From CAZWDL01 sp964632995 (GTDB lineage Bacteria; Bacteroidota; Bacteroidia; Chitinophagales; Saprospiraceae): DNA of 47,246 bases. The stretch's first letter is position 1, and each line of letters begins with the position of its first letter. The DNA lies in contig CAZWDL010000050.1 in NCBI GenBank assembly GCA_964632995.1, positions 1 through 47,246 on the forward strand. Reading direction: 5' to 3'. The translations under genes were made by a program, and so were the position numbers. Positions 10,396 through 19,729 of this stretch are shown in pieces. The notes under the pieces were generated by a model, which ran no database searches, had not been told where the DNA came from, and worked only from the letters and a program-made list of their open reading frames with translations.

Positions 10396-11448
10396 ATGGT
10401 TATCAACGACCAAAACCGTCAGCTGTGGACCAGCCTTTACGAAGCAGCCATTGAGCTGCGCGAGCTACAACCCTGGAAATGGATGACCGACGCCGATCTG
10501 TTCGGGGTACAGGATCCGGAAACGGGAGAAACCGGCTACTGCTGCATCCTGGGCAACGCCGGTCAGGTGTATGCCCTGGGGGTTTACCCGGGGCCGGAGG
10601 GCCTGGCCAGCTACCAGCGTATGATTGACGAAGGGGACGAGGGGCAAAGCAACGCCATCACCGCAGTACTACTGCAGAAATTATTCATGGTCTCATACGA
10701 AGACCGCGAAGCGCTCAGCGACCGGGACCTCAATCAGATCAAAGCGCTGGACCTCAAGAATGTAAGGGGCAAAGGCAAGTGGGTGCTCTTCCGGGAATAC
10801 GAACCCGGCTACCTCCCCTGGTATATTGATGAAGATCAGGCCCGCTTCCTGCTGAGGGTCATTCCTCAGGTGATCGATGTAGCGAAACGCTTTCGCGAAA
10901 ATAGCGAGCTGCTGAGAAGTGAAAGTGAAGAAGAGGAGTTCCTGGTGCGGACGCCAACGCTCGATGGAGCCGATATTCACTGGGAAGACCAGTATCACCC
11001 CGTACCGGATCTGCCCGAAACGCCCTCTATTGAACCGGACCAGGGAAGGATTGAGGCGATCCGGGAATATCTGGAGCCCAGTCAGCAGGTAGCCCTGTGC
11101 GGCATCACCCTGCTACCCGGCGGCATGCGCGAAGACCCCAATAACGAAATGGAACGCCCTTTTTTCGCCCACCTCGCGCTCATGCTCGATTTTGAGAGCC
11201 AGATGATTGTCGGACAACAAATTTTTCACCCTGCCGAATTGCGCAACCATCTACAGGAGTGGTTTCTGGAAAGCCTCTCAAAAATCGGTAGCCTGCCGCA
11301 AACACTGATCACGCCCAACGAATTCACCTATGGGCTACTGGAGGATATCACCGATGCGCTGGATACTGAAATCGCTTATGCCCCCAATGCACCGGCCTTC
11401 GAAGAGGTCATCGACTTCCTGTTTCAGCAGATGGGGATTAACGAATAG
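10396..11448 (+). CDS. DUF7309/DUF6930-like protein of unknown function
   Basis: The frame is open from 10315, but the extra 27 residues are low-complexity and overlap the previous stop, so the start is set at 10396 (MVINDQNRQLW), giving 350 residues. The N-terminal half resembles the DUF7309 family (WKWMTDADLFGVQDPETGE, GNAGQVYALGVYPG). The C-terminal part resembles DUF6930 (PFFAHLALMLDFESQMI, LPQTLITPNEFTYGLLEDI). There is no signal peptide or membrane segment, so it is likely cytoplasmic. Proteins of this type are often encoded in conflict or regulatory contexts, but nothing here assigns a function. Confidence 0.75.
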   Translation: MVINDQNRQLWTSLYEAAIELRELQPWKWMTDADLFGVQDPETGETGYCCILGNAGQVYALGVYPGPEGLASYQRMIDEGDEGQSNAITAVLLQKLFMVSYEDREALSDRDLNQIKALDLKNVRGKGKWVLFREYEPGYLPWYIDEDQARFLLRVIPQVIDVAKRFRENSELLRSESEEEEFLVRTPTLDGADIHWEDQYHPVPDLPETPSIEPDQGRIEAIREYLEPSQQVALCGITLLPGGMREDPNNEMERPFFAHLALMLDFESQMIVGQQIFHPAELRNHLQEWFLESLSKIGSLPQTLITPNEFTYGLLEDITDALDTEIAYAPNAPAFEEVIDFLFQQMGINE

Positions 11449-11503
11449 TGTAGAGGAAGGGCAAAATCCAAAATTTTCGTCTACCACCTAAAAATACAAA
11501 CAT

Positions 11504-12277
11504 ATGATTCAGCTAAAAAAAAGAAGCCCCTGGGCCCTTCTCTTATCCTGTGCGCTTCTTAGCCTGACGGCCTGCAGTTCCGGCCAAGAGGAAAATGCCG
11601 AAACAGCCCGCACCGAAGAAGCAACCTCTGAGGATCAGGCCGCCGGCCCCAATGCCCTTTCCCAGACCGAACGGGAGGCCGGCTGGCAGCTGCTCTTCGA
11701 CGGGGGAAGCCTGGAAAATAACTGGCACAGCTTTAAGCGCGACACCGTAGCCGGCTGGACCGTGGAGGACGGAACCATTGCCCTGACGGGCGGCGGTGGC
11801 GACCTCGTTACCGATGAAAGCTTCGAAGATTTTGAACTCAGCCTGGAATGGAAAATCGAAGAAGCAGGCAATAGCGGTATCATCTACCGCGCGCTGGAAG
11901 CACCTGAGTACTCAGCCACTTATGTCACCGGCCCCGAATACCAGTTGCTCGACGACCGTGGCTTCCCACAGGAACTGAAACCCAGCCAGTACGCCGGGGC
12001 CAATTACGATATGCACGCCCCTTCCAAAAAAGTCGCCCGGCCGGCCGGTCAGTGGAATAAAACCCGCATCGTCGTCAACGGCAAGCACGTGGAACACTGG
12101 CTCAACGGTGAAAAAGTCGTCGAATACGAACTGGGCAGTGAAAACTGGCAGCTTCGCGTCGATACCAGTAAATGGAGCGATTATCCCGACTACGGGAAAG
12201 CGGAGGAGGGGCACATCGCCCTGCAGGACCACGGCAATAAAGTCTGGTTCCGCAATGTTAAGATTCGTCCGCTTTAA
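11504..12277 (+). CDS. DUF1080 lipoprotein (3-keto-glycoside hydrolase-like), copy 1
   Basis: The 257-residue protein has a lipoprotein signal ending SLTAC. It then has a concanavalin-like DUF1080 domain: GWQLLFDGGSLENNWHSF, the conserved NSGIIYR, and HWLNGEKVVEYELGSENW. Some members of this family act on 3-keto-disaccharides or 3-keto-glycosides. It is the first of three adjacent paralogues and sits downstream of a sugar-dehydrogenase fusion and upstream of a Gfo/Idh-type oxidoreductase. This suggests, by inference, periplasmic oxidation and cleavage of glycosides. Confidence 0.9.
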   Translation: MIQLKKRSPWALLLSCALLSLTACSSGQEENAETARTEEATSEDQAAGPNALSQTEREAGWQLLFDGGSLENNWHSFKRDTVAGWTVEDGTIALTGGGGDLVTDESFEDFELSLEWKIEEAGNSGIIYRALEAPEYSATYVTGPEYQLLDDRGFPQELKPSQYAGANYDMHAPSKKVARPAGQWNKTRIVVNGKHVEHWLNGEKVVEYELGSENWQLRVDTSKWSDYPDYGKAEEGHIALQDHGNKVWFRNVKIRPL

Positions 12278-12420
12278 GGCAGGAAATACGGGCAACGAGG
12301 GAAATGTTTTCGGTTCCGGATTTTTGTCTTAATTTTTCGGTTATCAGCCCCGGTAATGATCCCATCTGATTGCTTGGCACTTCGGCATTTTTTATTCAAA
12401 ATCAAAACGTATTGCTTTCT

Positions 12421-13182
12421 ATGAAAAAACAACGATTAGCTTACACAAGCCTCCCCCTGTTACTGATGGCCTTGTTTTTCCTCACGGCCTGCGGTGGCGG
12501 CGATCAAAGCGCAAAGGATACCGCTGATGAAGAGATGACAGCGGCGGCAAGCACAGAAACAGATGCCGATGCCGACGGCGAATGGCGCGTCCTTTTCGGT
12601 GGCGACAATCTCAACGGCTGGCACAGCTACAATCAGGATAAACTGGTAGGCTGGTCCATAGAAGATGGTGCACTGACCAATGTCGCGGAAGGCGGTACTG
12701 ACCTCGCCAGCGATGAAGGATTCGAAGATTTTGAACTCAGCTTCGAATGGAAAGTCCCCGAAAATGGGAACAGCGGCCTCATGTTCCGCGTCGTCGAATC
12801 TGACGAGTATAATCACCCCTGGCAGACCGGACCGGAATACCAGCTGCTCGATGACTATTCTGCCGGCTTCAAGGAAAATCTCAAGCCTTCACAGTTCGCC
12901 GCTGCCAATTACGATATGGAGGCCCCTGCCAAGTCAGTCTCCCACTCCACCGGCGAGTGGAATGAGGGTCGCCTGATCGTCAATGGCAACCATGTAGAAC
13001 ACTGGCTCAACGGCGAAAAAGTCATCGAGTACGAACTGGGCAGCGACAGCTGGAAGGAACAGGTGCAAAACAGCAAATGGAAGCAGCACCCCGGTTACGG
13101 CAAAGCCCCCTCCGGCCATCTCGTTTTCCAGGGCGACCATACCAAGGTGTGGCTGCGCGATATCAAAATCAAGACACTTTAA
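12421..13182 (+). CDS. DUF1080 lipoprotein, copy 2
   Basis: The start is set at 12421 because MKKQRLAYTSLP...LTAC is a clean lipoprotein signal; the frame is open from 12370. The 253-residue product has a Ser/Ala/Asp-rich linker and then a DUF1080 domain with LNGWHSYNQDK, NSGLMFRVVE, GPEYQLLDD and HWLNGEKVIEYELGSDSW. It is clearly closer to copy 1 than to copy 3: the HWLNGEKV block is shared and the GPEYQLLDD block is nearly identical. A recent local duplication is likely. Confidence 0.9.
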   Translation: MKKQRLAYTSLPLLLMALFFLTACGGGDQSAKDTADEEMTAAASTETDADADGEWRVLFGGDNLNGWHSYNQDKLVGWSIEDGALTNVAEGGTDLASDEGFEDFELSFEWKVPENGNSGLMFRVVESDEYNHPWQTGPEYQLLDDYSAGFKENLKPSQFAAANYDMEAPAKSVSHSTGEWNEGRLIVNGNHVEHWLNGEKVIEYELGSDSWKEQVQNSKWKQHPGYGKAPSGHLVFQGDHTKVWLRDIKIKTL

Positions 13183-13191
13183 TAAATAATT

Positions 13192-13812
13192 ATGCACATT
13201 GCGAAATATCTTTTTGTCGTGACGGCGGCCACCATCCTTTGGGGATGTGCAGACGGTAAGCAGAAATCCGCCGGCGATTCCCTCGAGCTATTCAATGGCG
13301 AGGACTTGTCGGGCTGGGTAGTCCACGGCACCGAAAAGTGGTACGTCGAAGACGGCCTGCTCGTTTGCGAAAGCGGCCCGGATAAAGAATACGGTTACCT
13401 GGCTACGGAACAATCTTTCGAAGACATGGATCTCACCCTCGAGTTCAAACAGGAAGCCAATGGCAACAGCGGTGTCTTTTTTCGTTCCTCCCTGGAGGGT
13501 ACGAAAATCACCGGCTGGCAGGCCGAAGTAGCTCCCCCCGGCAATAACACCGGCGGCATCTACGAATCCTACGGCCGCGGCTGGCTCATCCAACCGGAAG
13601 CTGAAAAAGACGAAGCCCTCAAAATGGGGGAGTGGAACAAGATGCGCATCCGCGTCGTCGGTGATGAAGTCACCACCTGGCTCAACGGACAGGAGATGAT
13701 CCGCTTCAAAGACGAAAAAATCGGCAACGCCGACGGACAAATCGCCCTGCAAATCCATGACGGCGGCGGCATCAAAGTTCGCTGGCGTAACATCCGCGTC
13801 AAGAGACTGTAG
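13192..13812 (+). CDS. DUF1080 lipoprotein, copy 3
   Basis: This is a shorter, more divergent paralogue of 206 residues that begins 9 bases after copy 2. A short lipoprotein signal ends WGC. The DUF1080 domain shows LFNGEDLSGWVVHGTEKWY, NSGVFFRSS, and TWLNGQEMIRF. The tight spacing suggests co-transcription with copies 1 and 2. Its sequence distance from them points to a different substrate or partner, not redundancy. Confidence 0.9.
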   Translation: MHIAKYLFVVTAATILWGCADGKQKSAGDSLELFNGEDLSGWVVHGTEKWYVEDGLLVCESGPDKEYGYLATEQSFEDMDLTLEFKQEANGNSGVFFRSSLEGTKITGWQAEVAPPGNNTGGIYESYGRGWLIQPEAEKDEALKMGEWNKMRIRVVGDEVTTWLNGQEMIRFKDEKIGNADGQIALQIHDGGGIKVRWRNIRVKRL

Positions 13813-13821
13813 CTGGCTGAA

Positions 13822-13850
13822 TGCTGGATGCCGGGTCTCGGCATCCAGCA
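13822..13850 (+). terminator. Hairpin after third DUF1080 gene, possible terminator
   Basis: TGCTGGATGCCG pairs with CGGCATCCAGCA around a 5-base loop (12 bp, perfect), followed by the weak T-run TTTTA. It lies directly after the DUF1080 stop and 33 bases before the oxidoreductase. It may terminate or attenuate, or be an interspersed palindrome. Confidence 0.5.
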
Positions 13851-13883
13851 TCCAGTTTTATAATCTAAAACCTGAATAGTATT

Positions 13884-15035
13884 ATGTCAAGAAAAGTACG
13901 AATGGGAATGGTCGGCGGCGGCCGCGGCGCTTTTATCGGCGCTGTTCACCGCATGGCGGCTGCTCTCGACGGACAGATTGAACTCGTTTGCGGCGCTTTT
14001 AGCAGCGATCCGGAAAAATCTAAGGCATCAGGGAAAGACCTGTACCTGCCTTCCGATCGCGTATACGGCTCTTACGAAGAGATGATTGAAAAAGAAAAAG
14101 CATTGCCGGAAGGAGAACGCATGGACTTTATCTCCATCGTGACGCCTAATCACGTGCATCACGGCCCCGCCAAACTGGCCCTCGAAAACGGCTTTCACGT
14201 GGTTTGTGACAAGCCGCTGGCTTTTAGTATGGAGGAAGCTGCCGAACTGGAGTTACTAGTGGAAAAAACCGGTTTGCTTTTCGCCCTGACTCACAATTAT
14301 ACCGGCTATCCGATGGTCAAACAGGCCCGGGCCATGGTGCAAAATGGCGACCTGGGCGTTATCCGGAAAATCGTGGTGGAATATCCGCAAGGATGGTTGT
14401 CAACCAAACTGGAAGCCACCGAACAGAAACAAGCCTCCTGGCGTACCGATCCCAGCCGTTCGGGTATCGCCGGCGCTATGGGTGATATCGGCACCCACGC
14501 CGAAAACCTCGCCGAGTACATCACCGGCCTGCAAATCAGCGAACTATGCGCCGACCTGACTACCTTCGTAGAAGGCCGGCCGCTCGACGACGACGGCAAC
14601 GTGCTGCTTCGCTTCAATAACGGCGCCAAGGGGGTCCTCCACGCCAGCCAGATCTCAGCAGGTGAGGAAAACGACCTCAATATCCGGGTCTACGGTACCA
14701 AAGCCGGCCTGGAATGGCGGCAGATGGAGCCCAATACGCTCATCGTAAAATGGCTCGATAAAGCCAAAGAGGTTTACCGCACCGGCGTCGGCGACCTGTA
14801 CCCGGTAGCACAGGCCCATACGCGTATTCCAGCCGGTCATCCCGAAGGTTATCTGGAGGCTTTCGCCAATATCTACCGCAACTTCGCCTACTGCCTGCAG
14901 GCGCGACTGCAAGGAAAAGACCCCGATTCTGTATACCAGGACTTCCCCACCGTGTCCGACGGTGTACGCGGCATGCTTTTTATACAGCGCAGCGTCGAAT
15001 CCAGTGAGAGCAAGGAAAAATGGCTGAAGTTCTAA
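13884..15035 (+). CDS. Gfo/Idh/MocA family NAD(P)-dependent oxidoreductase
   Basis: The 383-residue protein has a Rossmann nucleotide-binding start (RMGMVGGGRGAFIGAVHR), the cofactor/substrate motif VCDKPLAFSMEEA around residues 110-122, and a C-terminal sugar-binding domain (GDIGTHAENLAEYITG). Family members oxidise or reduce sugar hydroxyls using NAD(P). There is no Tat or Sec signal, so it acts in the cytoplasm, unlike its lipoprotein neighbours. The context suggests it handles a sugar imported after extracellular processing; the substrate itself is not visible. Confidence 0.92.
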   Translation: MSRKVRMGMVGGGRGAFIGAVHRMAAALDGQIELVCGAFSSDPEKSKASGKDLYLPSDRVYGSYEEMIEKEKALPEGERMDFISIVTPNHVHHGPAKLALENGFHVVCDKPLAFSMEEAAELELLVEKTGLLFALTHNYTGYPMVKQARAMVQNGDLGVIRKIVVEYPQGWLSTKLEATEQKQASWRTDPSRSGIAGAMGDIGTHAENLAEYITGLQISELCADLTTFVEGRPLDDDGNVLLRFNNGAKGVLHASQISAGEENDLNIRVYGTKAGLEWRQMEPNTLIVKWLDKAKEVYRTGVGDLYPVAQAHTRIPAGHPEGYLEAFANIYRNFAYCLQARLQGKDPDSVYQDFPTVSDGVRGMLFIQRSVESSESKEKWLKF

Positions 15036-15181
15036 TCTCCGTGAGCTGAAAAACTTCAGCATAGCCTGGTCGCCCTGCCTCCTCCTTCCCGAGGCGATGA
15101 AATGTACATCAAACATTTCATTGCCTTTTTTTGCTATATAACAAAGTGGCCTGGTATCCCCCTGCCGCAAAAAACAAAACG

Positions 15182-15601
15182 ATGAAAAGACAAAAAATCA
15201 ACCATGCAGCTGTTTGGGTAACAATCGTACTTGCCCAGGTAATTTTATTTCTCTGGCACGAAGCTTTTCAATGGGTCGCCCTGGACAGCGCCTCTCCCGA
15301 GGCCGCATGGGCGCAGCCCTCCATCGTGCTCTACATCGAAGGCTTTTTGGCCACCGTCGTAGCCATGTATGTCCTCGATGGTATCTTTATCCGGATACCG
15401 GTCGACTCAGCACGCGACGGCATTGTCGCCGGCCTGATCATCGGTGTGGTTTTTAATGTATTCAGTATCATCAACATCTACAGCTTTTCCGAGCACCCCA
15501 TTCAACTGGCCCTGATCGACTTCGGCGGCAACGCCCTCGTTTTCCTGACCGGCGGCCTGATCCTGGGCGCCTGGCGAAAATACGAGGAAGAACCGGCATG
15601 A
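15182..15601 (+). CDS. Small four-helix membrane protein, unknown
   Basis: The start is set at 15182 (MKRQKINHAAVW), giving 139 residues; an upstream in-frame ATG at 15131 is not supported by sequence character. Four hydrophobic segments are visible, at about residues 9-29, 43-66, 77-103 and 109-131. No family motif is recognised. It stands alone between the oxidoreductase and the M1 peptidase. Confidence 0.7.
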   Translation: MKRQKINHAAVWVTIVLAQVILFLWHEAFQWVALDSASPEAAWAQPSIVLYIEGFLATVVAMYVLDGIFIRIPVDSARDGIVAGLIIGVVFNVFSIINIYSFSEHPIQLALIDFGGNALVFLTGGLILGAWRKYEEEPA

Positions 15602-15756
15602 GATTTTTCTTATTTTAGAGGATCGTTACCATTTTAAGCTGAAAACCTGGTGCCCGGATGAAACAGAACAAAGGAGGGCCGCGTCTTTAACATTGGCGCC
15701 CAGCGCTCTGTTCATTCGTTATCCTTAGGTAGATGGCTTTAAAACAAAGGTCCTCT

Positions 15757-17424
15757 ATGAAAAATCACTTCGCATTATTTCTAATCACTATTTCGCTTTC
15801 GCTAAACGCCCAGGTTCCCATCCTCGATTCCGGCGGACCGCTGATGCCCGAGCAGGCAGCCTACGACGTTACCTTCTACGACCTCGACCTGTCTGTCGAC
15901 CCTGAAGGTAAAACCATAAAAGGCACCCTGACACTGGAAGCCCGCTTCGTTCATCCCGCCCATTACTTCGTCCTCGACCTGGATACACTGCTACGCATTG
16001 AGGGCATTCAAGAATATAAGCTTGCAAATGCCGAAGCAGCAACGCGCCCCTTCGAACGGCAAACCGGTAAAATCTGGATTGACCTGGGAATGACGCGGCA
16101 ACGCGGCGAACAGATACGGCTGGCGATCGACTACCAGGGGCAGCCCCGCGTAGCTCCCAACCCACCATGGGACGGCGGCTTCACCTGGGCCCAAACCCCT
16201 TCCGGCGCACCCTGGATCGCCACGAGCTGCCAAACCAACGGCGCCGACCTGTGGTGGCCCTGCAAAGACCACGTCAGCGATGAACCCGATTCCATGGCCC
16301 TGCATATTCGCGTGCCGGAACCGCTCGTCGTAGCCTCCAACGGCCGCTTTCAGGAAAGGGAAAATCACGATGACGGTACAGCAACCTACCACTGGTTTAT
16401 CTCAACCCCCATCAATATCTATAACGTCGCGATCAATATCGCGCCTTACCGCCTCATCGAAACGACCCGCACTTCCTCGGCCGGCGACGAACACCCGGTC
16501 GTCTTCTACGTCTTGCCCGAGGATTTTGAAAAAGGCGAAAAACTATTCCCACAGTTTCTGGAACACCTCGACTTTTTTGAAAAACACCTCGGTCCCTACC
16601 CTTTCCGCGCCGACAAATACGGCGTCGCCCAAACGCCGCACCTCGGCATGGAACACCAGACCATCATCGCCTACGGCGCCAATTTCAGCAACGGATCCAT
16701 GACCGGCGGTGTCGACTGGGGCTTCGATGCACTGCACCACCACGAACTGGCGCACGAATGGTGGGGCAACCTGATGACCAATTACGACTGGCGCGACATG
16801 TGGCTGCACGAAGGCTTCGGCACCTACATGCAAGCCCTCTATGTGGAAGAACTCGATGGCCCGGAGCGCTATCGCGAGTATATGAACAGGATGCGCTTCT
16901 TTCAAAACGTACTGGCCGTCGCTCCACGCGAACATCGCAGCGCCGCCGAGATCTACCGGGCCCCTATTTACTCCAAAGGCGCCTGGATCCTGCATACCCT
17001 ACGCTTCCTCATAGGTGATGAAGCCTTCTTCCGCGCCCTGCATCGCATGGCCTACCCCGATCCGGCTATGGAAAAACTGACCGGCGGCGAACAGTGCCGC
17101 TTCGCTACCACCGCCGACTTTCTCAGCATCTGCGAGCAAGAAAGTGAGCGGGAACTCGATTGGTTTTTCGATCTGTATCTCCGGCAGCCGGCATTGCCCA
17201 CCCTGTTCTCCACCGTCGAAGGGCAGGAACTGAGCCTGCGGTGGGAAACGCCGGAAGAACTCCCCTTCCCCATGCCTGTACAGGTGGAACTGGGCGGATC
17301 ACTAATCCGGATCGATATTCCCGAAGAAGGTGTTGTTATCCCCCTGGAAGAAGGACAGCGCCCCGTCGTCGATCCGTACCGCTGGCTGCTGATGAAGATC
17401 ACAAGTGAAGCACCGGAGAGGTAA
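15757..17424 (+). CDS. Secreted M1-family zinc metallopeptidase
   Basis: The start is set at 15757 because MKNHFALFLITISLSLNAQ is a signal peptide; an alternative ATG lies at 15733. The 555-residue product has the M1 N-terminal beta-domain and the zinc motif HELAHEWWGN beginning at residue 329, with the third ligand in LHEGFGTYMQ. The usual GAMEN exopeptidase motif is replaced by GMEH (LGMEHQTIIAYG), as in several secreted bacterial M1 enzymes. It should cleave residues from peptide N-termini in the periplasm or outside the cell. No C-terminal secretion tag is seen. Confidence 0.92.
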   Translation: MKNHFALFLITISLSLNAQVPILDSGGPLMPEQAAYDVTFYDLDLSVDPEGKTIKGTLTLEARFVHPAHYFVLDLDTLLRIEGIQEYKLANAEAATRPFERQTGKIWIDLGMTRQRGEQIRLAIDYQGQPRVAPNPPWDGGFTWAQTPSGAPWIATSCQTNGADLWWPCKDHVSDEPDSMALHIRVPEPLVVASNGRFQERENHDDGTATYHWFISTPINIYNVAINIAPYRLIETTRTSSAGDEHPVVFYVLPEDFEKGEKLFPQFLEHLDFFEKHLGPYPFRADKYGVAQTPHLGMEHQTIIAYGANFSNGSMTGGVDWGFDALHHHELAHEWWGNLMTNYDWRDMWLHEGFGTYMQALYVEELDGPERYREYMNRMRFFQNVLAVAPREHRSAAEIYRAPIYSKGAWILHTLRFLIGDEAFFRALHRMAYPDPAMEKLTGGEQCRFATTADFLSICEQESERELDWFFDLYLRQPALPTLFSTVEGQELSLRWETPEELPFPMPVQVELGGSLIRIDIPEEGVVIPLEEGQRPVVDPYRWLLMKITSEAPER

Positions 17425-17491
17425 GAAGTTGCTTTCAAAGGACAATCAGGCACATGAGCGGAAACTGCGACTGCCGAAACAATGACTTGAA

Positions 17492-17528
17492 GGCCGGGAG
17501 AACAGGAACGGCGTTCCCCCTCCCGGCC
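17492..17528. repeat. Inverted repeat between convergent genes
   Basis: GGCCGGGAG (17492-17500) pairs with CTCCCGGCC (17520-17528), with an inner GGAAC/GTTCC stem. It lies between the convergent M1 peptidase and creatininase genes and could be a bidirectional terminator, although there is no T-tract. Confidence 0.45.
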
Positions 17529-17552
17529 TCCAGATCTCCTTCACACTCCCGC

Positions 17553-18341
17553 TTAGCGGTACAGCTCTCCGCGACCGGTTTCGGCCAGCTCGACGAAGAA
17601 CCCGGCCAGGCCCTCCGCACAGGCAGCCAGGTAACGAGCGCCCTTCTTGGCACTGGCCTCGTAGGGACTTCCGACCCCGGTATCATCAGTTACCTCCGTC
17701 CAGGGGCGTTGTGTCGTCACCCACCCTTCTTTCATCGCCTTGATAACCGGCCGGCGGGCTTGTCCCGGACCCGCCTCTTCCAAAGGCCGCACCAGGCCCG
17801 GCCGGATGTATAGCATCGCAGAGGTTTCCATTTCCCCGGCATGATCCCCGGGATCTTCGAAGTACTCCTTCCAGTCGACCACCTGGTACCAGTTGACCCA
17901 GCAGACGAACAGTTCCGGAAAGTCGACCGACAGCTCCCGGATCATGGTTTTGAAGTTATTGCCGCCGTGGCCGTTAAGGATGACCAGCTTATCAATACCC
18001 GCGCGCTGCAGCACATCGCCCACATCACGCAGGATGGCCAGCTGCGTTTGCGGGCGCATATTCATACACAAATCAATATCAAGCTGTCCGGTATTGACCC
18101 CAAAGGGAATACAGGGCAAAACGATCACGCGCGCTCCGCGCTCCCAGGCCATTGCCGCCGCCCCGGCAGCTACGTGCTCCACCTGGTAATTATCCGTCGC
18201 GTAGGGCAGGTGATAATTATGCGCCTCCGTGGCGCCCCAGGGTAATACGGCAACTTGAAAATCTGTTTCACGAACTGCTTTCCAGTTCGTTTCCGCCAAT
18301 AGATAAGGGCGTCCTTCTGAGGTTCCGGTATTTGGTACCAT
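17553..18341 (-). CDS. Creatininase-family amidohydrolase
   Basis: The 262-residue protein matches the creatininase / MftE-like fold. Metal-binding elements are visible as LPWGATEAHNYHLPYATDN (E and H ligands), the family signature NGHGGNNFK, and DHAGEMETS. Family members hydrolyse cyclic amides such as creatinine or N-formyl compounds, or trim peptides during cofactor biosynthesis. No cofactor or purine genes are adjacent, so the substrate cannot be assigned. It is transcribed away from the DUF4294 gene. Confidence 0.9.
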   Translation of the reverse strand: MVPNTGTSEGRPYLLAETNWKAVRETDFQVAVLPWGATEAHNYHLPYATDNYQVEHVAAGAAAMAWERGARVIVLPCIPFGVNTGQLDIDLCMNMRPQTQLAILRDVGDVLQRAGIDKLVILNGHGGNNFKTMIRELSVDFPELFVCWVNWYQVVDWKEYFEDPGDHAGEMETSAMLYIRPGLVRPLEEAGPGQARRPVIKAMKEGWVTTQRPWTEVTDDTGVGSPYEASAKKGARYLAACAEGLAGFFVELAETGRGELYR

Positions 18342-18623
18342 AACGCTATTTATTTGAATAAGAGAAAGTTGAATCTATATTTCGACAATGAAACACTTTG
18401 CTGCTTCGTTTTGTATTAGAGTTGAATCACACAATTACTGCTGAAAATACAAAGAGTAAAGGGCGCCCGATAACTTTGGCAGCTACTAAACTGTTCTTTA
18501 TTTTTAACTGGAAACGGTTGAGCAGAATTGTTTTGTAGCAAATGGGGAATAAAAAGCCCGCTTATAATTGTGGATGCCTCCACGGTAAGAAAGCATCGGG
18601 AGGAAAAAGAGTGAACTCAATCT

Positions 18624-19274
18624 ATGCGCATCAGACATCTAATAGTTACCTGCTTGCTTTGCTCCTTTGGCTTCCTGCCGCTGTTTGCGCAGGAACAACC
18701 TACCTCTGCCCCCGACAGCTCACTCGTCGAGGGCAAGGTAGAAATTAATGGACAGATCCTTCCTTTTATGATTGACTCCTGTGGAGATACTATACTCATG
18801 GCGGAACTGGAGGATGTTACGGTCACCTCCCTGCGAAAAATGGGCACAACACAGGAGGATTGGAACCGCTACCGGCGCTACCGGCGCTACGCCCTCGAGG
18901 TCTATCCCTACGCCGTGCAGGCGATTAAGGTTTTCCGTCAGGTGGAAAACATATCGGAGGACATGAAAAAACGCGAACGAAAGCGTTACGTCAAACACCT
19001 CCAGAAAGAAATGAAAGACAAATTCAAAGACCCTTTAATGGGCCTCACCAAAACCCAGGGCCTCATCCTCTTCAAAATGATAGAACGGGAACTGGACACG
19101 CCTATTTACTTTCTCATAAAAGATCTCCGAAATGGCTTCGCCGCCACCTACTGGCAAACACTGGGCTCCTTCTACGGCCATAACCTGAAGGAAGGTTACA
19201 TCGCCGGGAGAGATCCCATTCTCGACGCAGTACTGAATGACCTGGATGTGTCTTACGACCTGGGAAAGGATTGA
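18624..19274 (+). CDS. DUF4294 domain protein, exported
   Basis: A signal peptide (ending LPLFAQ) precedes a DUF4294 domain with RYRRYALEVYPYAVQAI and a long basic helix (KKRERKRYVKHLQKEMK), then GLILFKMIERELDTPIY. The family is restricted largely to Bacteroidota and its function is not established. The length of 216 residues is normal. TAACTTTG at 18471-18478 resembles a -7 element about 145 bases upstream but lacks a clear -33 TTG. Confidence 0.88.
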   Translation: MRIRHLIVTCLLCSFGFLPLFAQEQPTSAPDSSLVEGKVEINGQILPFMIDSCGDTILMAELEDVTVTSLRKMGTTQEDWNRYRRYRRYALEVYPYAVQAIKVFRQVENISEDMKKRERKRYVKHLQKEMKDKFKDPLMGLTKTQGLILFKMIERELDTPIYFLIKDLRNGFAATYWQTLGSFYGHNLKEGYIAGRDPILDAVLNDLDVSYDLGKD

Positions 19275-19729
19275 TTCACGGCTGTCGGATCTCACGATCC
19301 CCGTGTTCTGTGCCGTACTGATGACCTACATCTTTAGTTGGGCTTACTTCATCAGTTCTTCTGCTCGTCTGTTCTACGGTTCCGAGCTATTTACCCTATC
19401 ATTCCAATCTTTTTCAAAACTCACAGAACCGAAGAACATTTACCCCGTGGAATAGTCGCTTCGCGAATTCCATGGGGTTTACCCGTCCCAAGGAACGAGG
19501 GCGGGGAGAAACCGACGAATATTGAACCGCAGAAGCGCCCAAAAGCCGTCAATCCGGATTGTTGCCGGAAAAAAGCGGATTAATACTTTTTATGATGCAT
19601 TAGCCCTGCCGCTCTTCCCCTATTCTCCTTGGCCTCCCGCCTAATGACTTCCCTGGCTTTTTAAACAACCGTTACATTTTCTTCCTTATAGAAGTATAAA
19701 GATTTCCTGTATAAACGAAACCGAAAACC
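19275..19729. other. Gene-free repeat-bearing region
   Basis: These 455 bases hold no gene I can support. They contain a run of the form GTTCTTCTGCTCGTCTGTTC (about 19351-19370) related to the inverted repeat near 29677, and the strong hairpin at 19442-19478. The rest is unassigned. Confidence 0.6.
19442..19478. repeat. Long hairpin palindrome
   Basis: ACCCCGTGGAAT (19442-19453) pairs with ATTCCATGGGGT (19467-19478), 12 bp with one G-T. An inner TCGC/GCGA stem closes a TTC loop, with only a 2-base bulge (19454-19455). This looks like a mobile palindromic repeat. There is no T-tract, so terminator function is doubtful. Confidence 0.6.

Noticed and set aside
19237..19455. 72-codon plus-strand frame after the DUF4294 gene
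   Set aside because: It overlaps the DUF4294 end and runs into a repeat and a hairpin, with no recognisable domain.
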